Shown piece after piece: positions 11,358 through 24,017 of a stretch of 64,000 nt of DNA. Below the pieces are notes generated by a model. The model did not search any database and had not been told where the DNA came from. It saw nothing but the letters and a program-made list of their open reading frames with translations. Position numbers and translations under genes: made by a program. Source of the DNA: Craterostigma plantagineum (lineage: Eukaryota > Streptophyta > Magnoliopsida > Lamiales > Linderniaceae). Positions within the stretch are counted from its first letter, which is position 1; each line of letters starts with the position of its first letter. The stretch spans positions 19,052,001 to 19,116,000 of the forward strand of contig JAPQWV010000018.1 of the NCBI GenBank assembly GCA_027422505.1, written 5' to 3'.

Positions 11358-11879
11358 GGTGGTTCTTTTTTCTCTTGAGATTTTCGAGAGAGAAAAAAAC
11401 TGAATATAATTGTGAGATCGATGGTGTATGAAACAATGGAGATTTGGACATGTATATGTAGTGAAAGGATGGTGTGTGTAGAGTAATAGAAGATTATGCG
11501 CCATTTTACGGGTCTTGAAGATAATAATTATTGTAGTCGAGGGTTTTGTTTTCGATAGTCAAAGAGTTTGAGTAATAGGTTTTAAATGTGTATGATGGTA
11601 TTATTCTGAAGTATGGATCGAATCTTTACTTAAAATTGCCATTACACTCCTATAGACTATAAGTATATGTCGTATTATATGTATTTCTTTAATTCTGAAG
11701 AAACGATCGTTAATTTCCGTTGAAAAAAATTATCCGCTTACGCTCTTGTTTTCAAGTGGGGATTATTCAAATGGTGTAATAACAATTTGGAATATTTATA
11801 TACATTTTGGAGAGTTGCCCTGTAAAAATTCACGCGGAAGGTCCTGAATTATCAATTTGCTCGACTCTTTAATCATAAA
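11358..11879. other. intergenic, P450 upstream region
   Basis: AT-rich DNA upstream of the P450 start and up to the Helitron-type terminus. Short open frames on the minus strand (11319-11504) have no family resemblance. No other feature is recognised. Confidence 0.5.
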
Positions 11880-11906
11880 CTAGGTTATTCCCGTGCGATG
11901 CACGGG
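11880..11906 (-). mobile_element. Helitron-type 3' terminus
   Basis: Read on the minus strand, a perfect 7-bp stem hairpin (CCCGTGC-ATC-GCACGGG, 11890-11906) is followed after six bases by CTAG (11883-11880) and then T. This matches the CTRR end with a subterminal GC-rich hairpin of plant Helitrons, which insert between A and T. The element body would extend to higher coordinates and could include the minus-strand protease gene. I could not find a convincing 5' TC terminus or any Rep/helicase coding, so at most a non-autonomous element or a remnant is supported. Confidence 0.6.
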
Positions 11907-12409
11907 ACGCTGCATGTCCGGAATGCGATCGTTGTCGTGAAATTTTCTTATTGGTAAACATATAAGGATTATAGTTAATATGCAGTACGTAAACAGTTAA
12001 ACGTAAAGGAGGAAAATTGTGGATGTCATTCAACGTGTGGTTGTAATAGGAAGTTCACCAAGTTTTATTTTATCCACACTGTCAGCCATTCATACAACAG
12101 GCTTCTACATTCATACACTAAGATTTCCTTTTACCTAGTCAATGGATAGTATATTACATATCATAGAATTACATTTAGACAGAAATACAGTCATACAGCT
12201 GTGTAGCATTTTAATTGTAAGTGATGCGACATTTGTATCATATTATTTGCTAAAATTTGATTGTCCGCAAAATTCCATAGAAATGGGGAAAACTGTCATT
12301 CATAAACATAAAGACAGTCATTCGTGTCAAATACAGGTTTCAAGTCATCTAATTAAGGAAATTTTGTCATTACATCGCCACTAAGGAAGCATGACATTGG
12401 GCATGTCTA

Positions 12410-14431
12410 TTAATTCGGCCAAGTCCAGTATGAGCGAAATTTCGAGACTGTCGAGTAATGTCTGAATTGATGCACCTGGCTTATGGTGAGTTGGAACTGA
12501 TTGTCCTCTGGAAACATCATAGCAAAAGCGTTCCGCAACATATATATGCCGCAATCTCCACTGAAATGTACAACAATGTAGTGTTGAATATTAATGACAA
12601 ATATGCATTGTATAAATAAAATATATTGATGAGTTTACCCGCCAGGCTGTTGTGGAACTTCGAGATATTTCTCAGCGACCAGCGATTTGTCTGTATTTGG
12701 GAGTCCCAAGTCTTGTTGCAGGAGTCTTATGGCAGCCATCAGTTTTCTCACAACACCATTAGTGAAGGTGAGGTCTGGATCACACCATATGTACGAATCC
12801 ATGATGGTCATTATCTGGAAATTAGGTGTGAGAACACCAAAATCCAATGCGTTTTTTTTTTTTTTATCTCAAATGGAAACGCAATTGCCTTCGCCGATCT
12901 CCATGGGCACGAAGGCCAACCTTCCGCTTTACCGAGAGCGAATTGCCTCAAGTATGTCATGATAGAAGTTCCTTTCTTAATATGGTCCGATGAGGCAGTT
13001 CTTGCGAATGATGTACTCATGAATGCAACATCTTTCATGGGGATCTGACATCGCAACTGCATCTCGATAAAGCCACGCAAGCATTCGTCAACATGCTGTC
13101 ATATACACATAATATTAGGCATAGTAATTGTCATAAACGTTGTATGCGCTCCACTATTTTTGGAACATTTCTCGCTTATACAACACATGCTTTTCAAGCT
13201 TTCGAAACTTGTATGGGGATCTCTTGGCTGGTGTGATGGTAAAAGCTTTATTTGCAGACCTCAGCCTCTTTGACACCGGATGCTGGTTTATAGGAATCTC
13301 TGTAGTTGATTTCTTCGTCAGCTTACTATCGATGGCATTGACGTGAGTTTTTGTTTTGACAGAATTCTTTTTCCTAAGCTTCGTAGTCAGTTTCAGCGAT
13401 GGTCCTCCGTTCCTTTCATGCACGGACGTTTTGTCATTTACTGCTTGGTAATGTGTATAATATTATAATCGCTTGCCTTCTTATAAACACCGTTTATATG
13501 GGTCGTTCAATGACTCTACACTTTTTGCCGTGGGAGGCCGAACCAATTTCTTTATCCGTACATTTTTTCTTCTCTGAAGTTAGGTGGAGGACTTTGGCAT
13601 TGCCTTTGGGTCCATAATGGCTTGTTGTAAGATATCTTGTCGCAGAATTTTCGATTGTAGGCTGCAACAACACTTGTACGAAAGTACAAATTATGAAGAC
13701 AAATGAATCAAACATGCAAACATATACTGCATTACGAAGAATATGAAAAAATATGGAAGCGTAATTGATTACCTGGAATGGATGCACAAATCAACCCAAG
13801 ATTAAAGCACGATATTTTTCCTCCCGGTGGCTGTCGTGTTACACTTAAACGAAGTAAGATCCCGTTTCAACGACTTCAGCACCTGGTTGTATGCAACAGT
13901 TCCCCATGGATGTTTGTTGAACTGATCAAAATCATAACCAAGTAGAACAACTTTGGATCAATCAACACCGTGTTTCGCGTACTTCGTTTGCACAGGACGT
14001 CAGCAACAAATATAATGCTTGCCATTTTTAACTTTTCAAGGTTGACGCCGGACGATTTTTGTTTCCCCATCACTGTCAATTTATCCCTAACATCATTTAT
14101 TGTAACCTTCACATTTCCTTGAAAGTGTCTTGAAATGAAATCCTTATTCTCCACCACAACAGGCTCAAGTGAACATTCCAGGCCTGTCAAGAAGCAGAAT
14201 TCGTATTGGATTGTCATTAACCAACAACCACATCTCATCGCCATCGTGCATCTTAGTCTGGCATTGCATTAAGTACCAGATAAGTTGACTTGATAGGGAG
14301 AACTTTTCTGCATGTGCTATCAGACTTCCAAGCTGAGATTTTTCGACCATTTCTACCATTTCCTTGCTGTTCAACATGTTTCGAATAAATTGCTTGTTTC
14401 CTTGTAATTTGAACATAGTGTTAATTTGCAA
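12410..14431 (-). CDS. DUF1985 plus Ulp1-type (C48) protease, transposon-associated
   Basis: Exons on the minus strand show an N-terminal DUF1985 domain: SSQLIWYLMQCQTKMHDGDE, then FLTGLECSLEP, then KLKMASIIFVADVLCKR. A short linker with basic residues follows (about 13154-13420). The C-terminal part is an Ulp1-like cysteine peptidase with HWILV (likely catalytic His), IMDSY (Asp) and VAEKYLEVPQQPGG. After an intron whose acceptor is near 12566 comes GDCGIYML with the catalytic Cys, ending YWTWPN at 12410. C48 peptidases cleave SUMO-type modifiers. In plants the DUF1985-Ulp1 combination is abundant in Mutator-like elements and other transposons. Several one-base frame changes lie in the DUF1985 part, for example around 13820-13930. 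The His/Asp/Cys set looks complete, yet whether the protein is made is uncertain. A second DUF1985 gene starts divergently about 230 bp away. Confidence 0.65.
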
Positions 14432-14664
14432 GGTATGAATTTATCTTGGGGAATGTGAGTCTCCAATATTACCTGGGAATATAGTATTTAAGTAAACATT
14501 AACTGAAACACGTATAAAAAAAAACTTGAAAGGGGCAACAGGTATAATGTTGACCGAGTGAGTACATGTATGTGTCCTACAAATGTTTAAACTAAGTGTG
14601 AAGGACTGAATAGCTCAGACAAAACTAGAAATCCACTAAATTTAATGAAGATCAAATCGCCATT

Positions 14665-15411
14665 CGGAAATCTTATAGCTTGTGCAGAGAATTTCCACCT
14701 ATCTAGCCAGCTTATTTGTACTTGGTGCAAGCTCAAACGACACTGCACGAGGCAGAAGAATTGTGGACAATTGTAAATGAGAGGCCTATAAGATTTTCCC
14801 GTTCAGAATTCAGCATGGTTACCGGCCTCAAATGTTCTAAAGAGCCTGATGTTATTGATAATGACAAGTACGTTGCAAGGCACTTTCGAGGGAAAACGAA
14901 GGTTACGTTGCAAGACGCCATCGATGCGCTTACGAAGCTGGCAAACAAATCAGTGATTGGTATTAATGTTGAGAAACTTAAAATGGCAAGCATCATATTT
15001 GTCTCTGCAGTTTTGCAGAAAAGAAGCTGTAGGACAAATGAACAGATTAGTCCAAGTTTTCTTAGCTTAGTTGAGGACTTTGAAGCCTTCAACAATTTTC
15101 CATTTGGAAATACTGCATATCATCGTTAAGAAATCACTTAAAAAGAACATGTCTCGATTTCGAAATGACGCAACAGACAGGGAAGATAAAAACGCCACGG
15201 GCTGAGTTTGGGAGGGTTTGTCCATGCATATCAGGTAATAATAATTAATACGTATGAATGTTGTTTTAATACATGAAACTGATCCATTTCCTCATACTTC
15301 TGGATGTCATTGCTTCAGGTATTTGCATATGAATGCTTGCGCGGCGTTGCACAAACATTTGCACAGCGCATAGACAATGCAGACATGAAGCTTCCATTTA
15401 TGTGTCACTAG
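14665..15411 (+). pseudogene. second DUF1985 gene, divergent and degenerate
   Basis: The plus strand encodes a DUF1985 domain: LIACAENFHLSSQLI, then ELWTIVNERPIRFSRSEFSM, VTGLKCSKEPDVID, KLKMASIIFVSAVLQKRSC and a conserved NNFPFGNTAYHR. A GT donor near 15234 leads to an exon at 15320 with VFAYECLRGVAQTFAQRIDN and a stop soon after. It is clearly related to, but diverged from, the domain on the opposite strand at 13780-14431. A frame change sits at about 14720 between the first two segments, and no protease domain follows in the same orientation. It is probably a remnant of a related element placed head to head. Confidence 0.55.
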
Positions 15412-16589
15412 AAAACCAATGCCTGGAAAATGAAAGCATCCCCAAAGATGGAAGATAGCATTTGGGCTGTTTCAATGCCTTGCGACCTGTGATTCCACTG
15501 GACATTTCATCAATGACAATTCTGCAGGTGTTTTCCAACAAATAACGTCGATGCTGCTGAGAGGTGTCACCATGCGATGCATTCCATCAACAAGCACTGA
15601 ATTGAACGCTGCCAATGTCGCTTCGACATGTGCTACAACCAGGAAGACGCAATATGCATGTGCAGAAAAATACAATTCTTCGTCAGAATCATCAAACATT
15701 ATCGGCAGCAACCAACTCCAAGAATATACAGAAAAAATGCAGGATTACTTCGTTCCCCTATATGACGTTACAGGAATTCATCACAAAATTCGCGTCGAAT
15801 GCATGACAGTACCTGACAAAGAGCCTACTGCACTTATCAGTAAAACGCAATTGACGCATTCCCAGTCGTCCAAGAATCCTTGAACTGGATACCAAGAGAA
15901 AATCTAAAATGTCGTGTGAGGTTGAAGCCCGTGACAAACTCCAGATAACTTGCACGGTATGTGATCAGCAATTGCAATGTCTGGAAATCGTACCTTGGGA
16001 GCCATGTCAATTACCTTTGTGCCGAGAATTTGTTGACGATAATGTGAGTACCGAAATGTTGAATGAAGAAAGCTTTCTATCGCCTGCGTTGTTGCATGAA
16101 ATGAATGAAATGCCTTACAAACGGAGGCGCATGGATGAGGAAGTTCATAGTGAAGCTATTCATAATTTCCAGACGACATCTTCGATCGATGATTCGCTTA
16201 AAAAATACGACACAGACACTTGGAAGGAAAAAATTATCAATAACGTGGATAATATGCCAGATGTTGAAGCAGTATGGTTTCGGACAGTATGCAGTGGTGA
16301 CGAGCGTATTCTACCATCTGCCTCTTGGAGACTGTCCCGCAGAGGCAGAAAATGTAGGAATCCTGACCACGAGCCCTACCACAAGGAAAATACCCAGGGT
16401 ATCATATGCAGATGTCTTGCAAATGAAAACGATAATCAATATGGTGTTCAACATGACACGGCGAACTATCACAGGGAAGCGTCGGACATGGGCAGAAATA
16501 TACAAACTCGGCGCGATTGTTGAATTTAATTCAGAGCGGACGTCTGATCGACACACGGTGTGTGTGAATGGAAAGTGCGACAAGTGATA
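15412..16589 (+). other. unrecognised open frames after the DUF1985 remnant
   Basis: Three overlapping open frames (15551-15883, 15909-16523, 16105-16587) have no family I recognise. The longest, 204 codons from ATG 15909, is acidic and Ser-rich with a short basic stretch (YKRRRMDEE). It has no signal peptide or membrane segment. They may be degraded 3' parts of the same transposon-associated gene, or chance; I do not assign a protein. Confidence 0.3.
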
Positions 16590-19500
16590 AATAAAACGTA
16601 TACCTAGTTACTATCACCGACGTGCGATAGGCAGTGGACCTATCGTTTGTAGTGCAGTAAAGTGAGTAAACGAGTATCGAACACGAGGAATAAATCAAGT
16701 ACTTGTAATGACCTATCGACTCGATATTTAACCTAAATAAAATACGCAAATTGTTTGACGACTTAACCTAACAGATCGCTCCTAAATCAACTAGAGATTC
16801 AAAGAACACGCTTAGAACTGATATGAAGTTTCAGATGATAAAAGATGTGCTCGGGATTCGAATCCCGCTAGGTGTGATCGCCTAAGACAATGAAATATCG
16901 TGCCTAAGTGATTCTTGACTAAATCGCAGTAATTTTTCTACCCACTCGCGAATTTGCTGTCGCCCTAAACGCTCGCGGGGATCTAAAATCAGTAATTACT
17001 AATAGCGAGGATCGAGTATTTGCTTTCGCCCTATACTCGAGTCCTATCTTCTACGAACGGCCTAATCGTTGTTTAGCTGTCGCCCTAAACGATTTTCCAT
17101 ACATTCACTTTAACACATAGACATATTAAAGCGAAGAAGCAATTCATAGAACAATAAATAGTCAGAATACGCAAATCACGATAAACATGTCTTAAGTACG
17201 ACTAATCCTAGCGTTCATCTAATCCCAAACACAAAAGGGATTTAGCTACAATGATAGACGAGAAAACAACGAAAGAATAAAGGATAAAGGCGAAGAATTC
17301 ATGTTCTTGATATACGGATGATCTGCGATGGGAGCGTTGAAGATTCTTCGTTCTCGTCAAATGGGCGTGATCTCGTCGATGATCCGTCTCTTGCGCTCCG
17401 GGATGCGAATCTGCGTTCTTTTGTGCTAATTTTTGTCTCTAGAGTGATTAGGGTTAATCTCTGGTAAGTTGTTCCGTTTCTGGATCGAATTTGGGCTTTT
17501 TATACTGATTCCCGTGTCGGTCACGGCCTGGGACATGGGCCGTCACGGCCGTGACAAACACCGCTCGCGTCTCGTCACTTTCTGTCATAGGTCACGGCCA
17601 AGTGCATTTCACGTCACGGCCGTGACCATCATCAGCGCCAGTCTCTGCCTTGCGTCACGGTTTGGAGCATCATCCGTCACGGCCGTGACCATCATCAGCG
17701 ACATTGCCTCCGCTCTCTGTCTTTCGTCACGGCCAGACGCATTATGCGTCACGGCCGTGACCAATGGCAGTGTTGCCATTTTCGCGCCGTTTTGCCTCGT
17801 TTTCGCTCCTTTTCATACGAAACTCGTCCTAAGCTCCTTCACATAAGAATAAGTGTAAATATGTCGAATAAATGCATAAGTTCATTGCTAAAGTTCTATT
17901 ATACCCAAATAAATACTATGATAACGCATTAAAATACATTTATCAAACCTCCCCACACTTAAGCATTTGCTTGTCCTCAAGTAAATTAGAGTTCAAAGGA
18001 GACATCTAATCAGGATAACGGCACGATTGTTCGCAATTTATCATCTAAGCATAGAAAGCACGAAACGAAATCAAGCAAGCAATCATGGACGCTGCACTAA
18101 TGACCTGCACCTGTCAACCTAAACTTCCTTAGCGCTGCAAATCGAGACCTATACCTCACAAGGGTTCACTCAATTCAGTCATGTGTATAGGTAGCATATG
18201 AGAGCGATCAATTCGTGCACTAGTCCAACCCCTACCATAAACTTGCAAGTTAATCGCATCTCTACTATTCAAAGGGCAAGTATAAATCTGAGGGTCCTTT
18301 CGGGGAAAAACGGGTCGAACAATCATGAAGCGGCAAGCATAAATAATGAACACTTTATCTTAGAGTTAGGACACGTGATCGAAAATTATCAGAGAATACA
18401 GCATGATCAAACAGACAGTCACACGTCCCAACATAAGACTCGACGTTCTCGCTCCGAAATCCTAGACTTTTCTGCTCGACCCTCTCAACTCAGTTTCCTT
18501 TCATTTTCTGCCCTTTCACCTTAGTTACGCTCTACTTTTGTGCACTGCCTTATTCCCTAAAAACATCAAGGTTCGGATTTTGTCGCAAAGAATACATCGT
18601 CACAGCGAATGCCGTGTACCTAGGGATACTTATTACCGAGACCTATATCTTGCCAAAGGGTTATGGGCAGGCTTATGCAAGGGATCGGGTCATTTCACAA
18701 AACGGTCAAGTAAGGGACGAGTCATTTCACGAATAGCAGAGAAGAAACATCAAATCAAACACTGGAACAGTAACTTCAAGTTCGACTTCTGCTTTATTCT
18801 AATCAACTCAGGCTCATAAAATCTCTGGAGGTTTATTCGGGTCAGTCGCTTCTATAACATACGAGGTAAGCAACAAATAGGCTCAGGCTCAACGTGGCTA
18901 ACTAATGGGGTTCGTCATGGTTAAGAAAATTTGCCCTGGACTTGATTCCTATTGCCCTCATCATTTTCACACTAACACACCAAAACAGTTTCAACACGCA
19001 TCAGACAGGCAAGTTCTAGAGAGATATAGACTAGGCACGTCACACGACCAAGAAAAATGAGCGTAAGCTCGTCAGGCTCAAACTCTCACACGAAACAGGG
19101 TTATGTGTACGGATCTCTCAAAACAGTGCTATATCTATTCAGGCAGATAAGATTCAATCAGTCATGCATGTCCTAATTGCTCACAGAATTTCATAGAATG
19201 CAGACCAACTCGAGATAAGCGCAAACAATCATGCCTGATTCAGTAATTCATGCCTTTCCGACGACTCAACGACTCACGGACACGTCATAAAAATTTAAAA
19301 TTTTCACGTAAGTTCTAAAACTAAGTTCCCCTCCCCACACTTAAGTCAGACGTTGTCCTCAACGTAAAAATGATAAAAGGGAAGGAAAAAGAGTTTAAAA
19401 GAACGGGACTCCCGCTGACGTTTCGTATCGTAGTTGTTTATTATGCGCACATGTGCCATAGTAATCCATGTGTAATGAATTTATTGGTGTTTAAACATGG

Positions 19501-19740
19501 ATGTGCCAAGTGTCAAGTTTCGGTTGGGGAGTTGGTTATACCCAAGTGGGTAGATAAGTGAAAACCCCTTTATGAGTATCCAAATGACAAAGGGATTTGA
19601 AGGTAACATTCATATTATTTTAGATGTATATGTGAGAGTGAGACTAACTGCTACATAAAATCAATTTTGCAAACAATGAATGTGGGTTGGTATTTGGGCG
19701 ATTTATGGGCTTGGGAACTCAATGCAACACAAAAATCATT
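16590..19740. mobile_element. retrotransposon-like non-coding repeat region
   Basis: About 3 kb without protein domains but with features of plant LTR-element non-coding DNA. A phrase built on TGCTTTCGCCCTATAC/TGCTGTCGCCCTAAAC is repeated three times at 16950-17090. A palindromic CGGGATTCGAATCCCG lies near 16856. The line CCTCCCCACACTTAAG occurs twice (about 17948 and 19331), each followed by a TTGTCCTCAA-like phrase. I recall the last as common in Ty3/gypsy (Tat-like) elements, but I see no gag, pol, PBS or clean LTR pair here. It adjoins the point where the helicase gene stops. Confidence 0.45.
17515..17765. repeat. array of the 14-bp palindrome GTCACGGCCGTGAC
   Basis: Four perfect copies occur at 17542-17555, 17613-17626, 17676-17689 and 17748-17761, spaced 71, 63 and 72 bp, with half-sites between them (about 17519, 17591, 17653, 17725). 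The segment is GC-rich in AT-rich surroundings, so the units form a minisatellite with a self-complementary core. A 125-codon open frame across it is a by-product of the repeat. Confidence 0.85.
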
Positions 19741-19755
19741 ATAACAAATGGTTAC

Positions 19756-22700
19756 CTTTGCTGCTTTAGCTACAAGCTTCTTCTCCTTCTCCGTAACAAA
19801 CCAAGTTCTCTTAGGGCGTGAATAAATTCATCCCTATGTGCAATCATGTTTTCTTGCCTGCATTGTCATGTAAAAGAAATTATGCATATTGCAACAGATA
19901 CAAGGGGAATGAAGATGGTTTTACTCAAGCACAAAAGTAAGTGGAAATGTCAAGAACCTTTGCTGCTTCCATTTCGGCTTTTCGTAGTTCCATTTCTTCC
20001 CTGCAATGACCCAAGATGTGAGTAATGGTCTGAACCACATAATTGTGTCTAAAAGATTGGACGCTATTAATCACTCACCTCTCTTCTTGAAGAATTATAG
20101 TGACTTGATCTTCCATTTGCTCGATCATTTGGGACCATTTCTTTATTGATTGCTCAGCTACAATTCTGCTCTTCAGCCTAGAACCCGCTCTCTTAACCTG
20201 ATGTAATTCATTCAGCGCCAGGCGTAAGATAATATTAGAAGAAGAATTTAATGTTATCTCTATAAATATCCAGATATGGACAAATCTTGGATGCAAAGCA
20301 GAAGACACGTGACGTGGCGCATGGTATATAGAAGAACAAGGCAACTTTTTAATATGAGGTAAAAAAACACCCTTAGCTCCCAACTGTCGATCCGACATGC
20401 TAAAAAGGAAAAAAGAAAACACTAGAATACAATATACAATTTGACCAAGGATGCTTACAATGGCTTTCAGAAGAGACCGATCATTATCAGTGACAAAGGT
20501 AACTGCATATCCCTCGCGCCCAGCTCTGGCTGTCGGCCTACTCGATGGACATAACTGCAGGGCATGAAAAAGAAAATTAAATTTAAAAAGATTCGTGATA
20601 TATCAAAGACACTGGACTTGGAACACAAAAATTTAAAGACCAAGAGAAATGACCGGAATCGTCAATTCTAAACCGAAAGGCAACTGCCAGTAGTTACCTG
20701 GTAAGATCTCGTGGACATGCAAAATTGATAACGGTCTTAACCCCAATTATGTCAAGACCCTGTTATAACATATTCGAGATGGAATTAGTTACAGTGTAGA
20801 GCCTTTTCAAAGTTAACCAACACAAACAGCAAATTCCTATTCTTACACGAGCAGCAACATCGGTTGCAATCAGGAAGTCCACTTCTGCTTCCTGAAAAGC
20901 TCCAAAGCCTAATGAGAAAACCATAACCAAATACTAATTATCATAAGAAAGATCCATGAATAATGTAAATAGCAGCTAATGCGAGGGCGTTTACATCTAG
21001 CCGCTGGGCCTGGGTGAGGTCTCCATGAAGTTCAGCTGCTTTGAAGCCAGCCAATCCAAACAGAATTTTCAATCTATGTGCGGCCTTCTTCGTCCCACTA
21101 ACAGTAGAATGTAAGTTTGATCAGCAAATATCTTCTAAGCAGGTTATAGAAAAATTGAAGTGTCAATAGTTTATGCATGTATCGCAATCAGATATTAACG
21201 TAGTACTAGATGAAAGGGCCACAGCAAGAAAAGTCAAGTCTAAAGGTCAAAATGGGAAATTCCAATTGAGTGAGTATTAAACCTGAATATAATCACATTA
21301 GCGGTAAAGCTTTTGGAGCATAATGCAAAGAAGGACCGCCTCTTGGTTCCCTTCACGAATTCGACGGATACGCACCACCCTGTGAAAATTAACAAGGTAA
21401 TTATAATCGAGCAACGCGTAATGTGATACAGAGATACGATATAGCTAATTACTTTTGCTGGACTTAGCAATGAAAATTAAAGCAATTTGACAGGAGAAGA
21501 CAAAAATATTACTCTTCAGTTAATGTTGATGGTCGCTTTGTTGATGGATCGATCAGCTGATAGACGCAATGGCTTATTTAAAGAAAGTTTTATTAGCTCA
21601 TTAACTTCTTCAGTCATGGTTGCTGAAAACAACATTGTCTGCCTCCTTTTGGGGACATCTTAACCTGGATTCCAATATCAACTACCTCAGAAATAAAGTT
21701 CAAAAAAAGCCCTACAGGTTTCATTAAATCTATTTTGGGAGCGATGATTATAAAGTAGTGGAAGGAAAGCAAGGAATTTATCTAGAAACAAAGAGGAAAA
21801 TTGGATGGTCAAATGATTACTATCCTAAGTGAAAAAACATGAAAATTTATTGTTCTTCGTCAAGACACTGACACAATCACATTGTTTATGGTATGCTTTT
21901 ACTCAAGATAGATGAAAGCGAACTAACAGTTTTGAGGTCATTTTCTCCCATTAAAAGCAGAGAAGATTAGATCTGTAGAATACCAGTTCCTGAATTTCCG
22001 CATTGAATCCAAGCTCAAGAAGACGGTCAGCTTCATCAAGTATCAGAACTGCGAGCTCCTCCAGGTGTACAGAAATGGAGTTGCGCAGATGATCTATCAT
22101 ACGCCCTGGAGTTGCAACAACTATATCAGGAAGCGATCTCAAGCAGCCTCTTGAGCCTGATATAATCTTTTAAGTCAGTAGTGGAAAAGGTTCAAATACA
22201 ATCAGGAAAACCGAACCACATCCAGAACAACTGTATTCAAACAAACAAGAATATGAATGTAAGAAAACCTTTGTAGGAAGACCACCAACAACCAAGCAAC
22301 TTCTGATATCTGTTACAAACTGAGCAAGCTTTCCGATCATACTGTGAACCCTGAAACGGTAAATTATAATCCACAAAGGATGTAATATAAGTAAAAGAAT
22401 GCGTAGAAAAAAATATTTCAACAGCAGAAGGCACCAACAAAAATAAAGGTTGCACTAAATGCTAGGTATAGCTCGCATGGATCAGAAGAAAATTGAGGCT
22501 CTACTTGTGTTCTAGCATGATATACCACCAAAAAATATATGTTCTAGTTTCATACCAGAGATCACAGAATGAATGATAGTCCTAAATACATCATTTACTA
22601 CTACATGTCAATGCAAATCTTACTGGACTGCCAGTTCCCTTGTTGGAGTAAGAATTAGAACCCTGATGCTGGCCTATTCTTCGGTCGATACAGCAGCCTC

Positions 22701-23763
22701 TCCAAAGTTGGTAAAGCAAATGCAGCTGTCTGTACGACACACGAATATTGTTTCATCAATCCTCATTAACATTACTAAGATGCACGAAAATACACCGAGT
22801 TAGAAAAAGGAACATGAGGAAAAGAGAAGTAGGTAAACTTTCCAGAACCAGTTATAGCACTCCCACATATGTCACGCCCAGTCATTGCCAACGGTATGCA
22901 AGCAGCCTATGAAATAATGTGAAAAAGCAAATAACTTTCTCCTTATACTGCTTAATTAATATGCATGCCAAGCTTTAATATGAAAATTATTAGAGTTGGT
23001 TGTTCACAAAAAAGTTGTGGATTACTCTTCAGTTTAAGTTCTGTTGTCACTAAACCATGATAACTTGAAAGTTCACAAAATAAACATGGCCATAATAAGC
23101 AAATGCACCTGAATTGGTGTCGGCTTAGCATATCCCAAAGCTTCACAAGCCCTAAGCAACGGCCTCGACAGATGCAACTCCAAAAACGAGTTTGCATGGA
23201 ACGATACACCTTCCACAGGAGCAAAGAACGGCTTCTTACATCATTCCCGCTAGTATTTGGCAAGTCATCATCCTCAGCCTCGGGTCTATAATCCTCCTGC
23301 ACTCACAATAAACCATTCATCAAATCCCCAACGTATATCAAATCATTAGCGTCCACAAAGGGAACAGTAATTACTTGTTTATGTGGCTCTGATTCTGAAT
23401 CAGAGTCTCCGTCAGAGCCGTTATCGCGAATTTCATTATTACTACCGATGGAGTCCAGCCTTGAGATTCTGACGAGCTCTGGAGATCTTCTGGTCGATTG
23501 AAGTCGTGCTACGGCGAGAATGCTCGTCGGCAACGGATTCCGAGTAGGACGAAAAGTCCCATGGAGATTGAGTTTCTTCTTTTCTTCTTCGGCACCTCGA
23601 CTTCCTCCTCCTCCTCCACCTCCTCATCCTCATCTTCTTCGTCGCCGACGTCGTTGCGTTCTACTTTTTCTCCTACCTCAACTTCTTCATCGCTTTCTTC
23701 TTCTCAGCTGAATCGAGCTCAACTTCTTCGTCGCTCGGTGGTTCGAACAAGAATTTTAGCCAT
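19756..23763 (-). pseudogene. DEAD-box RNA helicase, RH28/Drs1 type, 3'-truncated (copy A)
   Basis: A nucleolar-type helicase homologous to plant RH28 and yeast Drs1 (human DDX27), which act in large ribosomal subunit assembly. Exon 1 (23376-23763) has an acidic N-terminus, then TQSPWDFSSYSESV and RRSTTSID. Later exons carry RPLLRACEALGY (Q-motif region), SAITGSGK (motif I), PDIVVATPGRMIDHL (Ib), VLILDEADRLLELGF (II), [11 protein letters not shown] (III), HRLKILFGLAGFKAAELHGD, FLIATDVAAR (V) and GREGYAVTFVTD. The last exons give KSRIVAEQSIKKWSQ and FVTEKEKKLVAKAAK, ending with a donor at 19755. The basic C-terminal tail expected after this is absent; repeat DNA follows. Frame lesions include an extra A right after the start (about 23755), a 4-bp GATC-type duplication near 21551 and single-base changes in motif VI. 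It is possibly still spliced; as read it is not an intact gene. Confidence 0.75.
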
Positions 23764-24017
23764 TGCTGCAAACTACAATTACAGCGACGAGGTTTTTGTT
23801 TTTTCGGTTTTGTTTGGTGGCAGGGTTTAGCTTAACCTCAGCTGAGGGAATTGAACGACGCCGTTTCCTTATTGGGCTTCACGTAGGGCTTTGATATTGG
23901 GCTTGTGGCCCAATAAGGGTCCGTCTTTCCATTGAACTATAATGTTGGCCTAATAAAATGGGCTTTTGAACTATAACGTCGGCCTAACCATAAGGCAAAC
24001 TTTTGTCCATACCTATC

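Noticed and set aside
16850..16875. T-loop-like GATTCGAATCCC suggesting a tRNA gene
   Set aside because: No acceptor stem, D-arm or anticodon stem around it; it is a short palindrome in repeat DNA.
17515..17765. CRISPR-like regular repeat spacing
   Set aside because: Eukaryotic context, uneven spacing, partial copies between the repeats and no cas genes; it is a minisatellite.
17469..17846. 125-codon open frame
   Set aside because: Created by the palindromic minisatellite; peptide is a repeat of HGRD-like units with no family.
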